Translations under genes and position numbers: made by a program | NCBI GenBank assembly: GCA_900768675.1 | Contig: CAAGDT010000218.1 | Coordinates: forward strand, 1 to 18,142 | Length of the DNA stretch: 18,142 nucleotides | Source of the DNA: Oscillospiraceae bacterium | GTDB taxonomy: Bacteria; Bacillota; Clostridia; Oscillospirales; Ruminococcaceae | Direction of reading: 5' to 3' | Notes under the pieces: generated by a model | What the model saw: the letters and a program-made list of their open reading frames with translations, nothing else | Databases searched by the model: none | Told to the model about the DNA's origin: nothing | Shown here: piece by piece, positions 14,289 through 18,142 of the stretch | How the letters are laid out: each line of letters starts with the position of its first letter | Numbering within the stretch: position 1 is the first letter of the stretch

Positions 14289-14840
14289 TTACTTTAATTT
14301 TATTGAAAGCTTTGGTTTTAAAAGCTTGATATATGCCAGCTTTATAGTGTCAAGGCAAAGGTCGTACAGAACAAAAGCCACATTTCCCGCAGCCCAGAAG
14401 ATGAGTACAGCATACTGTCCGAATTCCTCAAGTCCTTCAAGCATTTCCTCCGCAGAAAGAAGAATTACGAGAATGTTATATACTATTATAACCGCAACAT
14501 TGAAAATTCCAAGCCTTGCTAAATAGCGAAGAACCTTGTTCTTAATCTTATCCAGCGTATGCCGCAGGGTAGGGTAGTAGCCGAAGAAAAACAGCAGAAA
14601 AAAGTCCGCTTCAAGCTCGGGTACAAGAATAAAGGAGAGCAGGGAAACCGTAAGATAAGATAGATAAGCCCATTTTCTTCCCGTCTGCTCGCCTACTGTC
14701 CATATAAACATACCTGCAATAGCAGGAACAGCATAGGCAAAGGCGGGGATAAGGCTGAGATACATTACGATAACGCTAATTGCGGACACAATTCCGCAGA
14801 AGGCTATGTTGAAAGCTGTTCTTGAACTGTTATTTGCCAT
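14289..14840 (-). CDS. Small polytopic membrane protein, function unknown
   Basis: A 183-aa protein with about five to six hydrophobic segments (roughly 12-32, 33-50, 58-75, 78-90, 108-128, 140-162) and a basic C-terminus. The short loop FFFGYYPTLR between segments is its most distinctive motif. Size and layout resemble substrate-binding (S) components of ECF transporters or other small Firmicute membrane proteins, but no substrate motif is recognised, so no function is given. The start has AAGGA 8 nt upstream. It lies only 9 bp downstream of tyrA and is probably co-transcribed with it, which may hint at an aromatic amino acid link but does not prove one. Confidence 0.8.
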   Translation of the reverse strand: MANNSSRTAFNIAFCGIVSAISVIVMYLSLIPAFAYAVPAIAGMFIWTVGEQTGRKWAYLSYLTVSLLSFILVPELEADFFLLFFFGYYPTLRHTLDKIKNKVLRYLARLGIFNVAVIIVYNILVILLSAEEMLEGLEEFGQYAVLIFWAAGNVAFVLYDLCLDTIKLAYIKLLKPKLSIKLK

Positions 14841-14849
14841 GATAATTCC

Positions 14850-15707
14850 TTATTTCTTAGAGTCTTTACCGTAAAGCTCGATGCTCTTTTCCTTCAGTAT
14901 TCGTCCGTCACGGAGTATCTCGGTAAGTCTCTGTGCGTCGTTATCAACAAGAGCGTCCCTGTACTCGGTTATATGCTCTAAAATGCAGTTGATTTCTCTG
15001 AGCAGCGCCTCCTTGTTGCAAAGGAAAAGCGAGGACCACATATATTCGTTGAGCTTTGCAACTCTTGTAAGATCCTGAAAGCTTCCTGCTGAAAAGCCGT
15101 CGTAATTCAGCAGTACAGGACTTTTTACATAGGCGTTTGAAACAACGTGGGCAAGCTGAGAGGTGTATGCAATAACCTCGTCGTGCTTTTTCGGGGTTGA
15201 AACAACCGCTTTTCCGAAGCCTATGCTTCCTGCAAGGGTCTGGAGAAGGTCAACGGCAATCTGGGGAGTGTTGTCGGTGGGAGTTATAATAAAGCTTGCG
15301 CCTTCAAAAAGGTTGTCCGTTGAATAGTCGAAGCCCGAAAATTCACGGCCTGCCATAGGGTGAGTTCCTACGAAAATTACGCCGTTATCATCAAGTGCGG
15401 GAGTACATTCGTTTACCACATATTCCTTGATACCGCAGGAGTCGATTACGATTGAGCCTTTTTTAAAATTTCCTGCATTTTCTTTTACGAATTTAACAAT
15501 TTCCTCCGGGTACAGGCAGACAATTGTAAGGTTTACCTCGCTTAGTCTGTCTGAGGTTATTTCCTCGTCAATTGCACCTGCTTCAAGAGCCTTTGCTATG
15601 GTTTCCTTATTATTATCTATGCCCATAATGTGATGAAAGGTATGCTTTTTAAGCGCCTTGCAGAATGAGCCGCCTATAAGTCCGAGTCCGACAACTGCTA
15701 TGTTCAT
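14850..15707 (-). CDS. tyrA: Prephenate dehydrogenase
   Basis: Oxidative decarboxylation of prephenate to 4-hydroxyphenylpyruvate with NAD(P), in tyrosine synthesis. The 285-aa protein has the Rossmann motif VVGLGLIGGS (5-14), Asp31 after the second strand (GIDNN), suggesting NAD preference, THPMAGRE (115-122) and TSQLAHVVSNAY (182-193) with the catalytic-region His116 and His186. The C-terminal helical dimerisation domain is complete; there is no chorismate mutase or ACT domain, so it is a monofunctional short form. The ribosome binding site is weak (AAGAAGA). It has its own promoter, and the small membrane protein gene follows within 9 bp. Confidence 0.93.
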   Translation of the reverse strand: MNIAVVGLGLIGGSFCKALKKHTFHHIMGIDNNKETIAKALEAGAIDEEITSDRLSEVNLTIVCLYPEEIVKFVKENAGNFKKGSIVIDSCGIKEYVVNECTPALDDNGVIFVGTHPMAGREFSGFDYSTDNLFEGASFIITPTDNTPQIAVDLLQTLAGSIGFGKAVVSTPKKHDEVIAYTSQLAHVVSNAYVKSPVLLNYDGFSAGSFQDLTRVAKLNEYMWSSLFLCNKEALLREINCILEHITEYRDALVDNDAQRLTEILRDGRILKEKSIELYGKDSKK

Positions 15708-15764
15708 GGTTTTATCTTCTTTCTTTTAGTAATTTATCGCTTTAAAGAGCGTATCTGTAATTAC

Positions 15765-15792
15765 ATTATAGCACAAATCCCGAAAAAATCAA
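15765..15792 (-). promoter_or_regulatory. Sigma-A-type promoter of tyrA
   Basis: Minus strand TTGATT (15787-15792), 16-bp spacer, TATAAT (15765-15770) with extended TGC. The leader of about 50 nt contains a short near-palindrome (CGCTCTTTAAAGCG) of unknown meaning. Confidence 0.7.
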
Positions 15793-15829
15793 GTGCAAAT
15801 GCAACAAAAAATAACAATAATCGGAATAA

Positions 15830-16828
15830 CTACTCGTCTTTCTTATTATTTTGTGCAGTAATATCTGCAAGCGGGTTCTGCTCGATTGCAGTACGGAGCT
15901 GTTCGTTGACAACGTGGGTGTAAATCTGGGTTGTGTTCAGGTTTTCGTGGCCTAAAACCTCCTTCAATACTCTTACATCAACGCCGTTCTGATACATAAG
16001 AGTAGCAGCGGTGTGGCGAAGCTTATGAACGGAGAAGCCAAGCCCCGACAGTCCCGAAAGCTTAAGCTTTTCTTCGATTATCTGCTCAACACGGCGGTTT
16101 GAAATGCGGGTGTTGCGCCTGCTTATAAACAAAGCCTTATCACGGGTGTCGGGACGTACCTTTATGTAATTATTATAGGCGGATATGCAGGAGGAATTCA
16201 GATAAATAATGCGCTGTTTGTTGCCTTTGCCTGTAACTTTTATAAAATGAACCTCAGTATCCCCTGTTTTCGTTGAAATGTAATCGTTTACATTAATACC
16301 TACTAATTCCGAAAGCCGCATTCCGCAGTTAAGAAAAAAGGTAATCATACAGTAATCCCGATAATCCTCCCATGACTTAAAATCTGCGCAGGCTTTCAGA
16401 AGCTCGGTAGCCTGTTCGATTGTAAGGTTTTTGGGCAGCGCGTTCTTTGGCGAAGGCAGTTCAAGATACTGGGCGGGACTTACGTCAAACCACATTTTCT
16501 TGACTGTGAGATACTTGAAAAACTGTCGTAATGCAACAGCCTTGCGTGCACGGGCTTTAGCCTGATTATCACGTTCTGAAGCTGTAAATGACAGAAACTC
16601 CAGCAGGTCGTTTAGAGTAACTTTTTTTACAAGCGCTTCATCTGTATCAGCAATCTTTATTTCGCTGAACTCAGCTTCATCAGCCAGACCGTTATTGACT
16701 TTCAGAAATCTCAGAAACAGCCGTAAGTCGCTGTAATAGTTCTTAACGGTAAGCTGTGAGCGCATTTTTATGGTTTCGATATAATTCAGATATTCCTGAA
16801 GATAATACGGACAATCATCAAATTTCAT
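15830..16828 (-). CDS. Xer-like tyrosine recombinase
   Basis: A 332-aa site-specific recombinase. The N-terminal SAM-like core-binding domain (about 8-115) is followed by the catalytic domain with all active-site residues: Arg171 (CGMRLSELVG), Lys201 (TGKGNKQR), His268 and Arg271 (HKLRHTAAT), His294 (LGHEN) and Tyr303 (TTQIYTHV). Size and motifs fit XerC/XerD/XerS-type housekeeping recombinases that resolve chromosome dimers, though an element-borne integrase is possible. It is about 30 aa longer than XerC/D, with extra acidic residues at about 46-66. The start has AAGGAG 8 nt upstream. There are no phage or plasmid genes around it. A perfect palindromic 28-bp site lies 37 bp before the start and may be its target. 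Without comparison it is not given a xer letter. Confidence 0.88.
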   Translation of the reverse strand: MKFDDCPYYLQEYLNYIETIKMRSQLTVKNYYSDLRLFLRFLKVNNGLADEAEFSEIKIADTDEALVKKVTLNDLLEFLSFTASERDNQAKARARKAVALRQFFKYLTVKKMWFDVSPAQYLELPSPKNALPKNLTIEQATELLKACADFKSWEDYRDYCMITFFLNCGMRLSELVGINVNDYISTKTGDTEVHFIKVTGKGNKQRIIYLNSSCISAYNNYIKVRPDTRDKALFISRRNTRISNRRVEQIIEEKLKLSGLSGLGFSVHKLRHTAATLMYQNGVDVRVLKEVLGHENLNTTQIYTHVVNEQLRTAIEQNPLADITAQNNKKDE

Positions 16829-16865
16829 TATTTCTGCTCCTTATTCCGGTTTTTCGCTTCCCTGT

Positions 16866-16893
16866 ATTGCGTAAAATTTCTATTTTACGCAAT
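16866..16893. other. Perfect 28-bp palindromic site, candidate dif-like recombination site or operator
   Basis: Arms ATTGCGTAAAA (16866-16876) and TTTTACGCAAT (16883-16893) are exact inverted repeats around a 6-bp centre (TTTCTA). The 11+6+11 arrangement equals that of bacterial dif sites, and the left arm shares TGCG-A-AA with the E. coli XerC arm. It lies in the leader of the recombinase gene, as single-recombinase Xer systems (XerS/difSL) keep their site next to the gene. No T tract follows, so it is not a terminator. An operator is the main alternative. Confidence 0.45.
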
Positions 16894-16935
16894 TAGCTAT
16901 ATCTTAAAATCAGCAGTTCTTTTACTATTCCCCTT

Positions 16936-16964
16936 ATTATAGCACTTTAATTTCAGCTTTTCAA
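16936..16964 (-). promoter_or_regulatory. Sigma-A-type promoter of the recombinase gene
   Basis: Minus strand TTGAAA (16959-16964), 17-bp spacer, TATAAT (16936-16941) with extended TGC. The leader would be about 100 nt and contain the 28-bp palindrome. Confidence 0.78.
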
Positions 16965-17119
16965 CCCGTGAAAAAATTATATACGAAATTATACAGATTA
17001 TAGTATTTTCTTTCAAGATTATAAAATAAGTGCTTGAAAAAGCAGTAGTAATCATTATGATTTCCGAAATGCCCAAAAGTGGGAAAACGCTTGAAGAATT
17101 AAAGCGTAAATAACGTAAA
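16965..17119. other. AT-rich interval without recognisable gene
   Basis: The part of the 468-bp gene-free stretch between the recombinase promoter and the small RNA terminator. It is strongly AT-rich and contains only a very short plus-strand reading frame (about 17030-17113, GTG or ATG start) without ribosome binding site. Nothing else is supported. Confidence 0.5.
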
Positions 17120-17238
17120 TAAAAAAATATAGCCGGTAAGAGCTTTCAAAACAAACCGGCTATATAAAAGAGATACAAGGGATAGTGCATAGCTTACCCT
17201 TACGGGCTACACTATTCCGAACATCAAAATTATAACAC
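17120..17238 (-). ncRNA. Candidate stand-alone small RNA, about 100-120 nt
   Basis: On the minus strand a strong promoter (17229-17273) is followed by a hairpin at 17180-17218, a short pyrimidine-rich linker, and an 11-bp terminator stem with T7 tract. The 5' hairpin is layered: GGAATAGTG pairs with CACTATCC (one bulged A), TAGC pairs with GCTA, and CCC/GGG are closed by a GTAA (GNRA) tetraloop. No reading frame with a start and ribosome binding site is seen in it. It lies between the rluA-type gene and the recombinase gene, each on the same strand; the recombinase has its own promoter further on. It does not match any RNA family I recognise (not tRNA, SRP, 6S, T-box or a familiar riboswitch). 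Expression is inferred from signals alone. Confidence 0.55.
17121..17165 (-). terminator. Intrinsic terminator of the candidate small RNA
   Basis: On the minus strand ATATAGCCGGT (17155-17165) pairs perfectly with ACCGGCTATAT (17127-17137), loop of 17 nt, followed by TTTTTTTATTTA. It would also end any read-through from the pseudouridine synthase gene. Confidence 0.88.
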
Positions 17239-17273
17239 AATAGTATAATAACACAAAATTTAAAAAATGTCAA
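17229..17273 (-). promoter_or_regulatory. Promoter of the candidate small RNA
   Basis: Minus strand TTGACA (17268-17273), 17-bp spacer, TATTAT (17245-17250) with extended TGT. A second box, TATAAT (17229-17234), also preceded by TGT, follows and pairs with TTGTGT at 16 bp. Two close starts near 17238 and 17222 are possible. It begins 24 bp beyond the stop codon of the pseudouridine synthase gene. Confidence 0.75.
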
Positions 17274-17296
17274 GCGGTTGAATGCTGCCAACTTCA

Positions 17297-18142
17297 TTAT
17301 ATCCTCTCAATCAGCCTCTGCATATCCTCCGGCGGCTCCGAACGGAATTTCATCAATTCTCCGGTTATAGGGTGAACAAATGAGATATACCCGCAGTGAA
17401 GCGCCTGACGGTTTATAAGCTCGGTACTGCCGCCGTAAAGGTCGTCGCCCGTAAGCGGAAAGCCCTCGCTGCTGAAATGCACCCGTATCTGATGAGTTCT
17501 GCCCGTAACAAGAGAAATCTCAAGAAACGACATTTCCCTGCTGCTTTTAATGACCTTGAAAACGGTGTGAGCGTACTGCCCATCGTCGCTGATTGTCCTT
17601 GTTACAATGCTTTCCGAAACCCTCGCAATAGGCTTTATTATCTCCCCGCAGCAGCCGAATTTTTCGGATACGTCGCCTTCTGTAACCGCATAGTAAAGCT
17701 TTTTCGGTCTATATTCTTTTTTTGCAGTAAGCTTCGCTGCGGCAAGTCGGTTTTTCGCAACCACAACAAGTCCCGAGGTGTTCCTGTCCAGCCTGCTCAC
17801 AGAGCGAAAAGCCGCCCCAGGATAAAGGGCGGTGAACAAATTCGCAAGAGTATCGTCGTAATGTCTGATTGAGGGATGAACAGGCATAAAAGGCGGCTTG
17901 TCAAATATAACTATATCGTCGTCATCATAGATAATTTCCGCTTTAAGGCTGCTGTTTGGAACAATTTCAGTTTCGTCGCTGAGCGTCGCTGAAATTTCAT
18001 CCCCTTTGTGGAGAATATCAACCGTTCTCGCCTTTTCTCCGTTTACAAGCAGGCTGCTTCCCTGCTTAAGCTTTGTTATTATACCACGGCTGAAGCCGTG
18101 ACGGCGGAGAAACTCGCCCACTTCTGCGCCGTCATCGCACTC
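17297..18142 (-). CDS. RluA-family pseudouridine synthase, 5' end outside window
   Basis: Isomerises uridine to pseudouridine in ribosomal or transfer RNA. 281 codons are visible and the frame stays open to the window edge, so the true start lies beyond it; a GTG at 18121 should not be taken as the start because the preceding codons (CDDGAEVGEFL) still fit the family N-terminus. An S4 RNA-binding domain (FLRRHGFSRGIITKLKQGS, LLVNGEKA) is followed by the catalytic domain: IIYDDDDIVIFDKP, VSRLDRNTSGLVVVAK with the catalytic Asp at visible residue 119, KLYYAV, and GRTHQIRVH (214-222). Layout is that of RluD/RluC-type enzymes; the target uridine cannot be assigned. The gene ends just before the promoter of a candidate small RNA, with no good terminator of its own. 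Confidence 0.92.
   Translation of the reverse strand, partial: ECDDGAEVGEFLRRHGFSRGIITKLKQGSSLLVNGEKARTVDILHKGDEISATLSDETEIVPNSSLKAEIIYDDDDIVIFDKPPFMPVHPSIRHYDDTLANLFTALYPGAAFRSVSRLDRNTSGLVVVAKNRLAAAKLTAKKEYRPKKLYYAVTEGDVSEKFGCCGEIIKPIARVSESIVTRTISDDGQYAHTVFKVIKSSREMSFLEISLVTGRTHQIRVHFSSEGFPLTGDDLYGGSTELINRQALHCGYISFVHPITGELMKFRSEPPEDMQRLIERI

Noticed and set aside
16866..16893. The palindrome as a transcription terminator or attenuator for the recombinase
   Set aside because: No T tract follows on either strand, and the stem is AT-rich; a protein-binding site fits better.
17030..17113. Very short plus-strand frame (up to 27 codons) with a P-loop-like PKSGKT
   Set aside because: No ribosome binding site or promoter, too short for a P-loop fold, and located in AT-rich sequence; probably chance.

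Overview
The window looks like chromosomal DNA of an anaerobic, fibre-degrading Firmicute of the Oscillospiraceae (Ruminococcus-like). This is inferred from a GH5 cellulase-type lipoprotein beside a GH43 enzyme, lipoprotein sugar-binding proteins with Thr/Ser-rich linkers, the sporulation genes ylbJ, yqfC and yqfD, Gram-positive type ribosome binding sites (AAAGGA, GGGAGGA) and many sigma-A promoters with an extended TGn -10 box. The species cannot be named from the sequence. Most genes lie on the minus strand; araC, yqfCD and an alpha/beta hydrolase gene are on the plus strand.

Region 1 (1-5300) is a glycan-use block. A palindromic repeat (1-162) and a terminator precede a two-gene minus-strand unit transcribed from GH43 (cytoplasmic) to GH5 (surface lipoprotein). 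Divergent from it is an AraC regulator. Converging on araC across a shared terminator is an extracellular solute-binding lipoprotein (3682-5229) with an unusual four-cysteine zinc-ribbon-like insertion. A plausible scheme is that polysaccharide is cut outside by GH5, bound by the lipoprotein, and trimmed inside by GH43 under AraC control. No ABC permease or ATPase is present.

Region 2 (5334-10741) holds a GT4 glycosyltransferase, aspartyl-tRNA synthetase, a second sugar-binding lipoprotein with a cre/LacI-type operator, and a small cysteine-rich protein. Most of these are separate units with visible promoters and terminators.

Region 3 (10743-14246) is sporulation related: ylbJ on minus, divergent from overlapping yqfC-yqfD on plus. 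They are followed by a membrane-anchored alpha/beta hydrolase with a perfect consensus promoter that starts one base after the yqfD stop codon.

Region 4 (14289-18142) holds tyrA with a small membrane protein gene downstream, a Xer-like tyrosine recombinase, a 468-bp gene-free interval, and the 5'-truncated end of an RluA-family pseudouridine synthase gene. The interval is not empty. It holds the recombinase promoter, a perfect palindromic 28-bp site with 11+6+11 geometry (a candidate dif-like site or operator), and what looks like a stand-alone small RNA gene of about 100-120 nt.

The most interesting signals are the recombinase with its adjacent 28-bp site, the candidate small RNA, the zinc-ribbon insertion in the solute-binding protein, and the palindromic repeat with an uninterrupted reading frame.
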